Shown here in pieces: positions 48,263 to 55,125 of a stretch of DNA of 64,000 nt. Position 1 is the stretch's first letter; each line of letters begins with the position of its first letter. The DNA comes from Cricetomys ansorgei (lineage: Eukaryota > Chordata > Mammalia > Rodentia > Nesomyidae). The notes beneath the pieces are model-generated. The model had not been told where the DNA came from and made no database searches. It worked only from the letters and a program-made list of their open reading frames with translations. A program made the translations under genes and the position numbers. The stretch is taken from contig JAMJFZ010002475.1 in the NCBI GenBank assembly GCA_026225945.1, positions 1,482,501 through 1,546,500 on the forward strand, given 5' to 3'.

Positions 48263-51248
48263 GATGGGTGGATAAACAAGTAAATAAAAGCATGAACCTG
48301 CAATTTTTCAATAGGATTAACTGTGATGGGGGCAGGAGAACACTGTGAAGGTCCAGAAAATACTAATCTTTTGAAAATACACATACTAATTATTTAATGA
48401 CATTGTTTCAGCTTATCACTAGCATCTTTACGTCCATGTATCTTGTGTTTACCATTCACGATCTTTAAGATGGTACTCATTTGCATATACACTTGAGGAG
48501 AAGCCAGTATAAGATGTCTAGTTTGGGAACTTGAAACACGTGACAGCTAAAATCACTATGTCAAAGACATGTTACCAGAATTCATCACTAAAAACATACA
48601 TTTGAAAGTGGGAATCGCACAAAAAAAAAAAAGCCATAAAAACATAAAAAAAGCACATACTTACAAAAGGAAAACGTAAATATTAAATCATTTTACAATA
48701 GAAATAATCATAATTTACTACTAATTTTTAAGAAACTGTCTCCAGCCAGGTGGTGATAGCACATGCCTTTAATCCTAGCACACAGGAGGCAGAGGCAGGC
48801 TGATCTCTCTGTGTTCGAGGCCAGCCAAGTCTACAGAGTGAGTTCCAGGACAGCCAGAGTTACAGCAGAGAAACGAACAAAAAACAAAAACCCAAACTTA
48901 GTTAAAATAACAGTCGGTGGACGTCTGCAGGTGAGGTAGGGAAGACCCTGGAAAGGTGAAATTCAAGAACATCTCACAGACACTAAGCATGATGGGCCCA
49001 GAAAGAGAACCCAATACAAACATTTTAAAGAATAGAAGTAGCTATTAGATCCTGTGAAAGTAATCGTGATGTAGCACTAACAACATGTCAGGACAGTGGA
49101 CACAGCCGAGGTCCTGGGTAGGAGAGCTAACTCTTTGTCTGTCCCGACATCACAAATCCAGAAGCAGGATCTAACAATACTACTTGGAACTGTGAACAAA
49201 TGCTAGAGGAGTTAAAAACAGAAACATTCCAGAGTGCTCTGTGTGTTTTGGTGTGTGAGTTTGTGGCAGACCTTTCCCTTGTGACATACACTGTCCTGGC
49301 ACAGTTATGTTTTTAAAACCACACGTCAAACAAGGTCTCACTGGATCGTTGTAAACATCCCCCATCACTAATGGACCTGCTCGCTGTCTCTGGTTAGCTG
49401 TACCGCCTGTGCTGGAGTCTTTGGAACAACACAGAAGAACGGATTGACTTGGATGCAGAAGAGGAAACTCAAGAAGAAGTCGGTGCTGCTCTTGAAGAAG
49501 GTAATATCTGGCTTACATTTGTTTTAATGTGAGAGAACTGCATATGTTTGGCTCTGTGGGCTTTTTATGGGTTATGTTTGTTTTTAATCCTATTAAATTC
49601 AGCTTCTGAGATTTATATGTATTCGTGTATAAAACTAAAAACTTCAATTATAAATTCTCAACATCCAAGGCTACAGATCATTAAGTATGAGATTCATTCA
49701 TTCATCTGCGGTCCACCTGCCTACCCATCCGTCACCTACCCATGAAGCCGCGTGCCAGCTGCCAACATAACAATTAATTCCAGACTGCCCGTTTCTAATC
49801 ACATCTTGTGTTCAACACATCAGGCTTGATTGATCATGCCTGAGCATCTGACACGATCTCCTCTCCACTCGTACTCCTCACCGTTCTCCCCATTACATCC
49901 TCTACCCCAGGCAGGCCGGCCCCTTCGTAAGTCCTGATATGGACTGATCTATTTCATTTTTATCAATGAACTAACTTTCAGATTTGTTTCTCTTAGCTAT
50001 TATGTTACTGTCTTGTTTCCTCACCTTTCCCCATTTGTATACCCTTGCATCTCGAATTTGGGGCTACTCTATTGAATATAATTTTTATGTTAGGTTGGCT
50101 GACAGTTGGGTGTTTTATCGGTTTTCAGCCTCTTTTAGAAACAGAAGCCATACACCCTTCCCCCGACCAAAAAAATACTTTTGTTGCAATTCACAGGCTT
50201 ACTTTGTATTGTTTACATCATCATTTGTTTCTGCTTTGTCTCTAATTCTTTTGCATAGATTATTGTTTAGAAGTATGCTTTAATTTTTCCAAGGCTACGA
50301 TGAAGAGCATTGCACAAAACTTTTTTTTTTTTTTGTATGTGACACACTGGACCACTGGCACGTATTTTATAAAGTTTGACCGTTGGGCTGGAGGGCGAAG
50401 ACGTTCTCCATCTCCCTCTACTTGGGAGTGAAACTTCCTCAACAGCATGTAGCAGTTGTTTTCCCACAGACGTTCTAACACAAATACTGTATGATTTTAA
50501 ATGTTTACTGGTGATAGATGTGAACTGCGATTTCTAAATATTCTAATTCAAGCCCTTCTTTCCTGAGCGGCGCTATGAACCGCCGTCACTGTCCTTACAG
50601 TCGTTCCCTCCCTCTAGCGTGTTTGTGTGAGATCAGTGGTGGTCTTTTCTGCTATTTTTTAAAACTCGTTTGTGATACGCCAATGTCTGCCCCCAAGTTT
50701 TCACTTCTCTTTGTTTTCGAGACAGGCTTTCTCTGTTGTAACTCCGGCTGTAATGGAACTCACGCTGTAGACCAGGCTGGCCTCGAACTCACAGAAACCG
50801 CATGCACCACCACCGCTAGGCTCACTTCTTTCAATTTTGTTCACTGGATTCTTACCATGCAGAATTTTCTATTTTATACAGACAAGTTTAACCTTATTTC
50901 CCCGTAGAGTCCCCTGACGCCGGATGCTTGTAAATGGCGGTGACATTCCTCAAAGCCATAGGCACAGCACCAACAGTGACTTCTACTTCCTGTCTTTGGT
51001 GATAAGTTCTATTCAGGCTTTTTCCTGTTTCAGATGATTCTGAGAAATCTCAAGGATGTCTTAGGAGAGCGTGTAGCTTATTCTGCGGCTTGCAGAATAC
51101 AGGGCCTAAGCTGACCGCAGAGGAAGAAGAAGCCCTGAGGAAAAAATTCTCAGACACATCTGAGAAACCCTTGTGGAGAAATGTAGTGAACATCAACGCC
51201 ATTCTCCTCCTGGCTGTGAACGTCTTTGTCCACGCCTATTTTGCCTGA
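13653..51248 (+). CDS. Slc5a4: SLC5A4-type sodium/glucose cotransporter family protein (SGLT3-like), 15 coding exons, 660 aa
   Basis: Fifteen exons with consensus splice sites join in frame: 13653-13787, 14457-14528, 18402-18506, 19879-19938, 23680-23784, 27544-27649, 28862-28942, 37207-37427, 39403-39538, 40276-40383, 41967-42117, 45273-45441, 47042-47257, 49398-49500, 51034-51248. The 660-residue length fits the SGLT family (659-664 aa). Wording such as [15 protein letters not shown] and CGLQ fits SGLT3 (SLC5A4) better than SGLT1. Family knowledge: a 14-helix plasma-membrane protein of LeuT fold; human SGLT3 behaves as a glucose-gated sodium/proton conductance rather than a sugar carrier. 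Numbered as in SGLT1, the Na2 site (A76, I79, S389, S392, S393), N78, E102, D204, Y290, W291, K321 and the N248 glycosylation sequon are kept. H83 is Gln, T287 Ala, Q457 Gly and T460 Ala. No frameshift or stop is seen. Whether it is the orthologue of mouse Slc5a4a or Slc5a4b cannot be told here. Confidence 0.93.
13979..14025. repeat. Compound GT/CG/CA microsatellite
   Basis: Short TG run, then GCACGCGCGCGCACACAC-like alternation. Alternating purine-pyrimidine of the Z-DNA-prone type, in intron 1. Confidence 0.85.
14457..14528 (+). CDS. Slc5a4: SLC5A4 exon 2, codons 46-69
   Basis: Reads [19 protein letters not shown] and ends WWP, the conserved SGLT loop between helices 1 and 2. Acceptor GCTCAG and donor GTAAGT flank it, both phase 0. 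Confidence 0.95.
14562..14589. repeat. (GT)n microsatellite
   Basis: GT run with one GA interruption, close to the exon 2 donor. Confidence 0.9.
14640..15300 (-). mobile_element. LINE-derived repeat, family C
   Basis: GGTTGAGGCCTCATGAGATT, CTCTGGCTCTTACAATCTTT, CTGAGCCTCAGGTGCAGGAG. The longest of the three copies, in intron 2. Confidence 0.55.
15430..15690 (+). mobile_element. LINE-1 ORF2 endonuclease-region fragment
   Basis: ATAGCTATCTACAGAACACT, then CACATTCTTCTAAGTAGCAC and CAGATCACATATTAGGATAC. Confidence 0.8.
17298..17585 (+). mobile_element. Rodent interspersed repeat related to family A
   Basis: AGGGTTTCTATTGCTGCGAC start and related internal blocks. A second decayed relative starts at 15694 (TTAGTTAGGGTTTTTATTGG). 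Confidence 0.55.
17605..17700 (-). mobile_element. B1-type SINE fragment
   Basis: AACAGGGTCTCAGTGTATAG and CCCAGGCTAGCCATGAACCT, antisense B1. Confidence 0.6.
17725..18082 (-). mobile_element. B4-type SINE
   Basis: CCTGGAGCTCACCAGTCCCA, TTCTGGGATTACAGGTGGC and CCACTGAACCATCTCTCCAG in order, as in antisense B4. Confidence 0.75.
18223..18272. repeat. (CA)n microsatellite with GCAC variants
   Basis: CA run with CGCA interruptions, about 130 bases before exon 3. Confidence 0.92.
18402..18506 (+). CDS. Slc5a4: SLC5A4 exon 3, codons 70-104
   Basis: Reads [17 protein letters not shown] onward and ends AAVEWN. It carries Na2-site A76 and I79 and sugar-site N78 and E102. SGLT1 H83 is Gln here and F101 is Val. 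Acceptor TTTCAG, donor GTGAGT. Confidence 0.95.
18507..19878 (+). other. SLC5A4 intron 3
   Basis: Mostly unique sequence. I saw no clear SINE, LINE or second gene. Confidence 0.6.
19879..19938 (+). CDS. Slc5a4: SLC5A4 exon 4, codons 105-124
   Basis: Encodes [20 protein letters not shown], a membrane helix ending in the family VPIYIKAG motif. Acceptor TTACAG, donor GTGAGT. Confidence 0.95.
19939..22233 (+). other. SLC5A4 intron 4, first part
   Basis: Mostly unique, with the small minisatellite at 20383-20485. No coding segment supported. Confidence 0.6.
20383..20485. repeat. Short minisatellite, three imperfect units
   Basis: GGTAGGAGAYGGAGGTGAGT-like units begin at about 20384, 20426 and 20459, separated by G-rich spacers. 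Confidence 0.7.
22234..22580 (+). mobile_element. Rodent interspersed repeat, family A
   Basis: CTAGTTAGGGTTTCTATTGC to CATTCAAACCAGCACA, a nearly complete copy in intron 4. Confidence 0.8.
23006..23062 (+). repeat. Interstitial telomere-like repeat
   Basis: Imperfect TTAGGG units, including GGTTAGGGTTAGGGTTA, plus degenerate GTAGGG and GGGTAGGG copies in intron 4. About six good units are seen. Confidence 0.85.
23680..23784 (+). CDS. Slc5a4: SLC5A4 exon 5, codons 125-159
   Basis: Starts [16 protein letters not shown], the strongly conserved SGLT motif, then a membrane helix ending AIQTS. The Lys at SGLT1 position 157 is Gln here. Acceptor CTGCAG, donor GTGAGT. Confidence 0.95.
23855..24170 (+). 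mobile_element. LTR-like repeat, family B, copy 2
   Basis: Same block order as 1275-1625, with AATAAAAGCCCCTGA as a possible polyadenylation signal. It lies in intron 5, sense strand. Confidence 0.6.
24845..24880. repeat. (GT)n microsatellite
   Basis: Perfect GT run in intron 5. Confidence 0.95.
25470..26160 (-). pseudogene. Unrecognised minus-strand coding-like segment, possible processed pseudogene
   Basis: Overlapping minus-strand frames give a Lys/Glu/Arg-rich stretch ([20 protein letters not shown]), then, after a frame change, [20 protein letters not shown] and a stop at 25714. AATAAAAG follows on the same strand near 25475. The polar composition, one apparent frameshift, 3' UTR-like tail and position inside intron 5 suggest a retrocopy. 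I do not recognise the parent gene, and no clear poly(A) tail or target-site duplication is seen. Confidence 0.3.
26161..27543 (+). other. SLC5A4 intron 5, last part
   Basis: AT-rich unique sequence before exon 6. Nothing further recognised. Confidence 0.5.
27544..27649 (+). CDS. Slc5a4: SLC5A4 exon 6, codons 160-195
   Basis: Reads [20 protein letters not shown] and continues to AVYTVA. The family motif here is normally ADIFSG or ADIFAG, so position 161 has changed from Asp to Cys. Acceptor TTTCAG, donor GTGAGT, phase 1. Confidence 0.94.
28282..28310. promoter_or_regulatory. Cluster of nuclear-receptor half-sites (two overlapping DR1)
   Basis: TGACCT occurs three times at 7-base spacing (28282, 28289, 28296), forming overlapping DR1 elements on the minus strand. 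An opposite-strand AGGTCA lies at 28305-28310. It is in intron 6, about 550 bases before exon 7. DR1 is the HNF4/PPAR-RXR type; function is inferred. Confidence 0.4.
28389..28418. repeat. Poly(T) run
   Basis: About 29 T in intron 6. A C8/A11 homopolymer pair follows near 28494-28515. Confidence 0.9.
28862..28942 (+). CDS. Slc5a4: SLC5A4 exon 7, codons 195-222
   Basis: Reads [20 protein letters not shown] onward, with D204 kept. Acceptor CCACAG, donor GTAAGT. The following intron 7 (about 8.3 kb) contains the ERV-L provirus. Confidence 0.95.
29620..30124 (-). mobile_element. Probable LINE-derived sequence before the ERV
   Basis: T/G-rich with TTTGAGGAATGTTTTCATTT and GGTGTCTGTCTCCAGAGAGA. 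It resembles antisense LINE-1 5' sequence; identity is uncertain. Confidence 0.35.
30990..31110 (+). pseudogene. ERV-L protease remnant
   Basis: An LLDTG-type aspartic protease active-site motif is encoded at 31037-31051, followed shortly by a stop. Identification is by motif and by position just before the reverse transcriptase. Confidence 0.6.
31550..31960 (+). pseudogene. ERV-L reverse transcriptase remnant
   Basis: Pieces resembling the [17 protein letters not shown] and LNSPA blocks are readable between 31570 and 31720, with in-frame stops. Where the catalytic YIDD box is expected (about 31777-31803) the sequence no longer encodes it, so the enzyme is dead. Confidence 0.75.
32680..33010 (+). 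pseudogene. ERV-L RNase H remnant
   Basis: A FTDGSA motif (about 32690) and SHRAELWAV (about 32800) mark the RNase H fold. Stops follow within a few codons. Confidence 0.7.
33140..33700 (+). pseudogene. ERV-L integrase remnant
   Basis: [15 protein letters not shown] is followed by CQIC (33230-33241), the zinc-binding part of an integrase N-terminal domain. Downstream pieces of the core are broken by stops and frameshifts. Confidence 0.7.
33742..34071 (+). pseudogene. ERV-L dUTPase domain, still open over 109 codons
   Basis: An uninterrupted frame contains [10 protein letters not shown], matching the catalytic motif 3 of trimeric dUTPases, and [11 protein letters not shown], matching a later conserved block. 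It follows the integrase as in ERV-L elements. Being open may be chance; there is no sign that it is expressed. Confidence 0.7.
34462..36335 (+). mobile_element. ERV-L 3' LTR (MT2/MLT2-like) expanded by an internal CA array
   Basis: It begins near TGTTTGTGCTTGCCAACTTG and ends near TTCTGTTCCTCTAGACAACC plus TGACTAATA, the ends known for MLT2-type LTRs. The normally short simple-repeat stretch before the LTR end is replaced by the roughly 1.4-kb CA-rich array. Confidence 0.65.
34877..36284. repeat. Long CA-rich compound microsatellite/minisatellite
   Basis: About 1.4 kb built of (CA)n with regular CC, CAT and ATA interruptions. Higher-order units recur, such as a near-perfect block repeated three times at about 36118-36255. 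It has almost no stops in several frames on both strands, producing spurious Thr/His and Cys/Val ORFs. Confidence 0.95.
36336..37206 (+). other. SLC5A4 intron 7, last part
   Basis: Unique AT-rich sequence between the ERV 3' LTR and exon 8. No element recognised. Confidence 0.5.
37207..37427 (+). CDS. Slc5a4: SLC5A4 exon 8, codons 222-295
   Basis: Contains the large extracellular loop with EGDNMTIS (N248 sequon), [19 protein letters not shown], and a helix ending AIWYWCADQ with Y290 and W291. T287 of SGLT1 is Ala. It is the last exon inside the spacer of the inverted repeat, so it exists only once. Donor GTGAGT. Confidence 0.95.
37946..38625 (+). mobile_element. LINE-1 segment, right arm
   Basis: Sense-strand counterpart of 9540-10162 in intron 8, ending near GAGTTTTACTCAGCCATAAA, a well-known LINE-1 string. 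Confidence 0.7.
39118..39305 (-). mobile_element. B2-family SINE, right arm
   Basis: Reverse complement of the element at 8865-9060, at the same place in intron 8. Confidence 0.8.
39403..39538 (+). CDS. Slc5a4: SLC5A4 exon 9, codons 296-341
   Basis: Reads [20 protein letters not shown] and ends SRILYT, with K321 kept. By eye it is identical over 136 bases to the minus-strand copy at 8628-8763. The 3' splice donor is GCAAGC rather than GT (GC-AG intron). The next GT, 7 bases on, would shift the frame. Confidence 0.93.
40276..40383 (+). CDS. Slc5a4: SLC5A4 exon 10, codons 341-377
   Basis: Reads [16 protein letters not shown] and ends LVLELMPD, the extracellular cysteine-rich loop of SGLTs. 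Acceptor CCTCAG, donor GTTAGT. It is absent from the left inverted copy. Confidence 0.95.
41444..41592 (-). mobile_element. B1 SINE
   Basis: CTGGCCTCGAACTCAGAGAT and GAGTGCTGGGATTACAGGCG, antisense B1, well preserved, intron 10. Confidence 0.95.
41967..42117 (+). CDS. Slc5a4: SLC5A4 exon 11, codons 377-427
   Basis: Reads [20 protein letters not shown] and continues [21 protein letters not shown]389, S392 and S393 of the Na2 sodium site are all present. Acceptor CCCCAG, donor GTGAGG, phase 2. It is absent from the left copy. Confidence 0.95.
42660..43370 (-). mobile_element. LINE-derived repeat, family C, interrupted by the purine tract
   Basis: TTTCAAATTCATGGCCTCTT, then the GA tract, then GTCTGACCACTTGGTATTAG and GAGCCTTAGGTGCAGGAGTT. 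Confidence 0.6.
42812..42972. repeat. Long GA-rich purine tract
   Basis: About 160 bases almost free of pyrimidines (GAGA, GGAGG, AGAAAG) in intron 11. Confidence 0.9.
43951..44100 (+). mobile_element. B1 SINE
   Basis: ACGCCTTTAATCCCAGCACT ... CAGCCTGGTCTACAGAGTGA, full length, intron 11. Confidence 0.95.
44241..44374 (-). mobile_element. B1 SINE
   Basis: CGAGACAAGGTTTCCTTGTT ... CTCCCGAGTGCTGGCGTGC, opposite orientation to the B1 140 bases upstream. Confidence 0.95.
45273..45441 (+). CDS. Slc5a4: SLC5A4 exon 12, codons 427-483
   Basis: Reads [17 protein letters not shown] and continues [14 protein letters not shown] to KRINEQ. The codon for residue 457 is GGA at 45361-45363, so Gly replaces SGLT1 Gln and human SGLT3 Glu. 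T460 is Ala. The first 45 bases match the left copy exactly; the rest differs at about 14 sites. Confidence 0.94.
45515..45645 (+). mobile_element. B1/PB1-like SINE, right arm
   Basis: GCATGGTGGCCCGCACCTAT ... AAGACCAACCTGGGCAACAT ... CATCTCAAAAA, an Alu/B1-type monomer. Confidence 0.7.
45809..45842. repeat. (CA)n microsatellite
   Basis: Perfect CA run in intron 12. Confidence 0.95.
46610..46830 (+). mobile_element. B2-family SINE, right arm
   Basis: AGAGCTGGCTCAGCAGGTAAGAGCACTTGC, with B-box-like GGTCTGGTTTCCGG. Shared with the left arm. Confidence 0.85.
47042..47257 (+). CDS. Slc5a4: SLC5A4 exon 13, codons 484-555
   Basis: Reads [20 protein letters not shown] and ends [10 protein letters not shown], covering two membrane helices and the [10 protein letters not shown] loop. 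Its translation is identical to the left copy at 5249-5464. Acceptor TTTCAG, donor GTGAGT. Confidence 0.95.
48098..48223 (+). mobile_element. B1 SINE
   Basis: TGGGTGTGTGACACACACCT ... CCTGTCTCAAAAT, with the AAAT tail. Confidence 0.9.
48220..48262. repeat. (AAAT)n microsatellite
   Basis: AAAT units forming the A-rich tail of the preceding B1 element. Confidence 0.92.
48744..48890 (+). mobile_element. B1 SINE
   Basis: ATGCCTTTAATCCTAGCACA ... GTTCCAGGACAGCCAGAGTT, intron 13. Confidence 0.93.
49398..49500 (+). CDS. Slc5a4: SLC5A4 exon 14, codons 556-590
   Basis: Reads [20 protein letters not shown] plus an acidic tail, the cytoplasmic loop before the last helix. Acceptor TGGTTAG has a weak pyrimidine tract; donor GTAATA. 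Confidence 0.94.
50710..50822 (-). mobile_element. B1 SINE, shortened
   Basis: TTTTCGAGACAGGCTTTCTC ... GACCAGGCTGGCCTCGAACT, intron 14. Confidence 0.9.
51034..51248 (+). CDS. Slc5a4: SLC5A4 exon 15, codons 590-660 and stop
   Basis: Reads [20 protein letters not shown], then [19 protein letters not shown] and ends VHAYFA before TGA at 51246-51248. It holds the last membrane helix and the family C-terminus. No canonical AATAAA was seen in the next several hundred bases, so the polyadenylation site is not placed. Confidence 0.95.
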
Positions 51249-52544
51249 ACCCTGAGTGAAGCAAGGAATAACTGCACTGAGTTTCCTTTTATAAGGTATG
51301 ACAAAACTAGACGGCCAATCGGAAATGTTGCACAATTAGATTACTATACACGACTTCTTGCTTTTATCATGTCTTTGTGTTAATTACTTAAAAGATTATT
51401 TTTTTCCAGCTCTATTAGATGTAAATGAAAATGTATATATTTAAGATATAGCAAAATGGCGATTTGCTATTTGTACACACTCTGAAATGGTTATTGTGAT
51501 CAAATTAATATATCCATAATTGGATTCGGTAACCTTTTGTGCATTTATGGTGACATTTACAATGTACTCTAATCAGTTTTAGTTTATACAGCAACATTTT
51601 TTTTAATATAGTCACCATGGTTTACATAGATTCCCAGAATTTTTTTTTATTCAAAAGTTACGGCCTTTGATCAACACATCTATTTCAAGAGTTTTCTTAG
51701 GAGAACCCAGTATGCATTGGATATTACACAAAGTCCCCATGAATCAGTATCATGTGATTTCATAAACAAGCTTGTCTTCTTCTATACCCACGTTCCAGGA
51801 CAAATTCTCATCAATTGTCTCTGTGGGGCAAGCGTCCTTAAGCATCCGTATTTGCAGATATTTGTAATGCATTTGTACATTTGTCTTGTGTATATCCTAC
51901 CCCTTGAAAAAGGAATATAAATGAGATATCACTATGTAAAAAAAGGTTTTGTAAATGCTGCTAAAATGTAGATAGTATTTTTTTAAGAGGATGTGGGTTT
52001 GGCTGCTTTGCCATTTGGATCTGTGCTCTCAAAAGCTGCTTTTCTCTCACTGGCAATTTGACTCTGCCCCTCTGTTCCTGGCTGCTAGATTTCTAACTTG
52101 TAACTTTTAAAACCTCAGTTAGCTCATAGAGTTAGGCAGGAAAGGATAGGAAGGAAAGAGAGACCTTTACAGCCCTTTTCTGGCTGTCTTAATCTGCCTG
52201 TGTCTGGGGAACTGAACTAACTATTCCACTCTGACTCAGCTTCTCCCAGCACGGCAGTTACTGAGAAGATCCAAATTGTAACTTTCCTAAAATCCCAGTT
52301 AGCTCAATTTATCTGAGCCTTATTTCTGCCTGCTTCCCTATCATCAGCTTTTGTGCTCTCTCTTTCCTTATCCTGCAGCAACTCTGCTGTAATTCTTGGC
52401 TCTAATTCTTAATTTCCAACTGTTGAAACTGTCTTCAACAGCCCCTCTTTTATACCTCCCTCCAAGCTGTTCCCAGAAGTCCAAGCGGCGTGTAACCACA
52501 TCGGGGAGGGACTTTTCCCTGGCAAAGCTTCATCTACAACCTGT

Positions 52545-52682
52545 ATGTATGTCTGTATGAGGGTGTAGGATTTACCTGGAGCTGGAGTTACAGACAGTTG
52601 TGAGCTGCTGTGTGGATAACTGAACCCAGGTCCTCTGGAAGAGCAGCCAGTGCTCTTAACCACTGAGCCATCTCTCCAGCCC
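52545..52682 (-). mobile_element. B2-family SINE
   Basis: Ends CCACTGAGCCATCTCTCCAG, the reverse complement of the B2 5' end. Confidence 0.9.
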
Positions 52683-52834
52683 TTTAATCACAGCAACAGA
52701 AAACCTCATGAAGACAAAGTTCATAGGAAAAAATTTCCCCCAAACGAATGAAGAACATACTCCTACAGAATCCCACAGAACACCACCAAATACACAGGAC
52801 CAGAAAAGAAACTCAGCCAGCCCACTATAGTTAA

Positions 52835-53165
52835 AACACTGAGTTGTTGTGGAAGTTTATCTTTAGTTGTATGTAAAGTAATTGTTTTGTGCAGTATTGG
52901 AAAAAGGAATGCATAGGCCTTGGCATTTTGTGTTGTTTGTAGGTGTTGGATTTCTGTGGGGGATGTTAGATTGTTAATGATCTGCACTTGGTATCAGGAG
53001 AATACCTGAGGAGTTCTGAATCAATAAAAACACCTGAGCTCAGATGCTCAGGGTTCCGCTGTCTGTGGCACTGGCCAGGACAGGGGTGGTTCCCTCTGCT
53101 GAGGTCTGGCAGGGCTTCCACCTATGAAAATGGCTCTATGTCTCTCTTGCTGCCTACACAGCAGC
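52835..53165 (+). mobile_element. LTR-like repeat, family B, copy 3
   Basis: Best preserved of the three, with TCAATAAAAACACCTGAGCT and the full block order. Confidence 0.65.
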
Positions 53166-53199
53166 TAACAACTACACCAAGTATTGAAAACTAACAATA

Positions 53200-53620
53200 A
53201 CAACAAAATACAACTCATGTATAATGGAAACCCACTAGGATAACAGCTGATTTCTCAATACAAAGTCAGAGTAGCTTTAGGCAATGCACTCCGAGAACCA
53301 TAAGTGCCAACCTAGACTACTGTAGATAGCGAATCTGTCATAGTTGAAGGAAAAAGAACTTTCATATCCAGCAGACTAAACAGGATACAGAAAACAATAC
53401 TCCAGAGTGAAGAAACAAACATGCCCAAGAGACTGTAGAAAGAAAGTAAGTGAAGAAAACAAATTACTGAAACAAAGTACAACGAAGGACACAGAGAACA
53501 AATAACAAGCAATAACAAAAGGACCGCAATCAACACATACTTTTCAATAATAACTTTAAATATTAATGGCCTCTATTCTCCAAGCAAAAGACACAGGCTG
53601 GCTGAACGGATTAAGAAATA
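53200..53620 (+). mobile_element. LINE-1 fragment
   Basis: TTTAAATATTAATGGCCTC and AGACACAGGCTGGCTGAACG, the usual LINE-1 ORF2 start region, followed directly by a B1. Confidence 0.75.
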
Positions 53621-53624
53621 AAAC

Positions 53625-53768
53625 CCAGTGGCGGTGGCAGCGGTGGCGCACGCCTTTAATCCTAGCACTCAGGAGACAGAGGCAGGTGGATCTCTGTGAT
53701 TAAGAGGCTAGTTCGGTCTACGGAGTTCCAGGACAGCCAGAGCTACAACAGAGAAACCCTGTCTCAAC
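53625..53768 (+). mobile_element. B1 SINE
   Basis: GGCGCACGCCTTTAATCCTA ... CAGAGAAACCCTGTCTCAA. Confidence 0.95.
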
Positions 53769-54530
53769 GAAGGGAGGGAGGAAGGGAGGGATAGAAAACA
53801 GACAACAAATGTTGGTGAGGATGTTTGGAAAAAAGAACCTTAAAATTTACTACTGGGGGAATTTATATAAATAGACATGGCAGCATAGCAAACACACACG
53901 GCCTTGAAGAACAATGAATAACTCAATCTTGATAAAACTGTAAATCCTAGCTCAGTGGTAAAAGCACTTGCCTAGTATGTAAGAAATAAGAAAGCTGCGC
54001 ATCAAAACACTTGGGATTCCAGCAGAGCTATAGATGGAGGTAGGAAAAATCTTTAAATTCTTGTCAGAACAGTCCAGGAATGAAGTCACGAGAGGAGAAG
54101 CCTGAGGGCTTGTGAGAACACTCCAAGAAAGTAAGAGTCTTGTGGCCTCAAGTTTCTTCAAAACAGACTTGTTCGAGGAATGTTTGTGGCTCCTCCCAGG
54201 TGCAGTGGATAGGAGTTGAGTTTACTTCAGGTCACTCATTAGTGCCTGCTGCTGTTACTCAATTAAACGTTCAAACTATCACATCAATATATATGTCATA
54301 TATACCATGTGTACGGAAAAACGTTTCTGCCACGTGCGGCTTGTCCTTTTGATTGTACGCTTTACTTGTGTCAGAGTATAAACTGTCTGCAGCTCTGAAT
54401 AAAGCTGGCCATTGCATTCGACTTTGTCTGCCTCATTGATCGCCTCCATTCTCCCAGCTCCCACCACCTCAAATTCTGTCCTTGTTAAAGAAAAAAGTTT
54501 TGAACACAGCACAGAAAAAGAATGATCCCT

Positions 54531-54632
54531 GCTGGGCGGTGGTGGCGCACACCTTTGATCTCAACACTCAGGAGGCAGAGGCAGGTGAGTTCGAAGCCAG
54601 CCTGGTCTATAGAGTGAGTTGGGGGCTGCCAG
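54531..54632 (+). mobile_element. B1 SINE, 3'-truncated
   Basis: GCTGGGCGGTGGTGGCGCAC ... CAGCCTGGTCTATAGAGTGA, followed by a GGGGTGGGGTGGG-type simple repeat to about 54680. Confidence 0.92.
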
Positions 54633-54799
54633 GGTGGGGTGGGGTGGGATGGAGTATAGGGGAGGGGAGGGGAGGGGATGAGCCCAAAGTAAGTAGGAGT
54701 GTAACAAAAAACATACTTCTTGGGGAATGAAACAAATCAAAGGTCGCTGCCTAGGAGAGTAAACCAGAAACCCTGATAAAACTGTGACACTGTATTTAA

Positions 54800-54912
54800 A
54801 ATGAGACAGTGTCTTCAGGTTTTGAAGCTGAGTCTAATTAAGTAGCCCAGGCTGGCCTAGAAATCACAATCCTGCATCAGCCTCCAGAGTGCTATTATGG
54901 GTAAGCATCACG
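54800..54912 (-). mobile_element. B1-like SINE, diverged
   Basis: GTAGCCCAGGCTGGCCTAGA with a decayed remainder. Confidence 0.65.
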
Positions 54913-55011
54913 TCCCCTCCTGAAGGTTTGTAAAATTAAACAGTCAAGGCAGTCAATTGTGAACACAGTCAAGCCAAACCTTGCAATAGACGGTTTTCTG
55001 TTTTATTGTTT

Positions 55012-55125
55012 GCTGTTTATTAGGTGGGATCTCACTTGTAGCCCTGGCTGGGCTGGAACTCAGAGATCCTTCCACTCCAGCTTCCCAAAAGCTGGGATTA
55101 ACAATGTCCGCCACTACATCCAGCA
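55012..55125 (-). mobile_element. B1-like SINE, diverged
   Basis: GTAGCCCTGGCTGGGCTGGA ... AAAGCTGGGATTAACAATG. Confidence 0.7.

Larger units (their letters stand above)
37912..51640. repeat. Right arm of large inverted repeat
   Basis: Contains exons 9-15 of the intact gene. It is longer than the left arm because it keeps exons 10-11 and carries B1 insertions at about 41444, 43951, 44241, 48098, 48744 and 50710 that were not found at the matching left positions. Confidence 0.9.
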
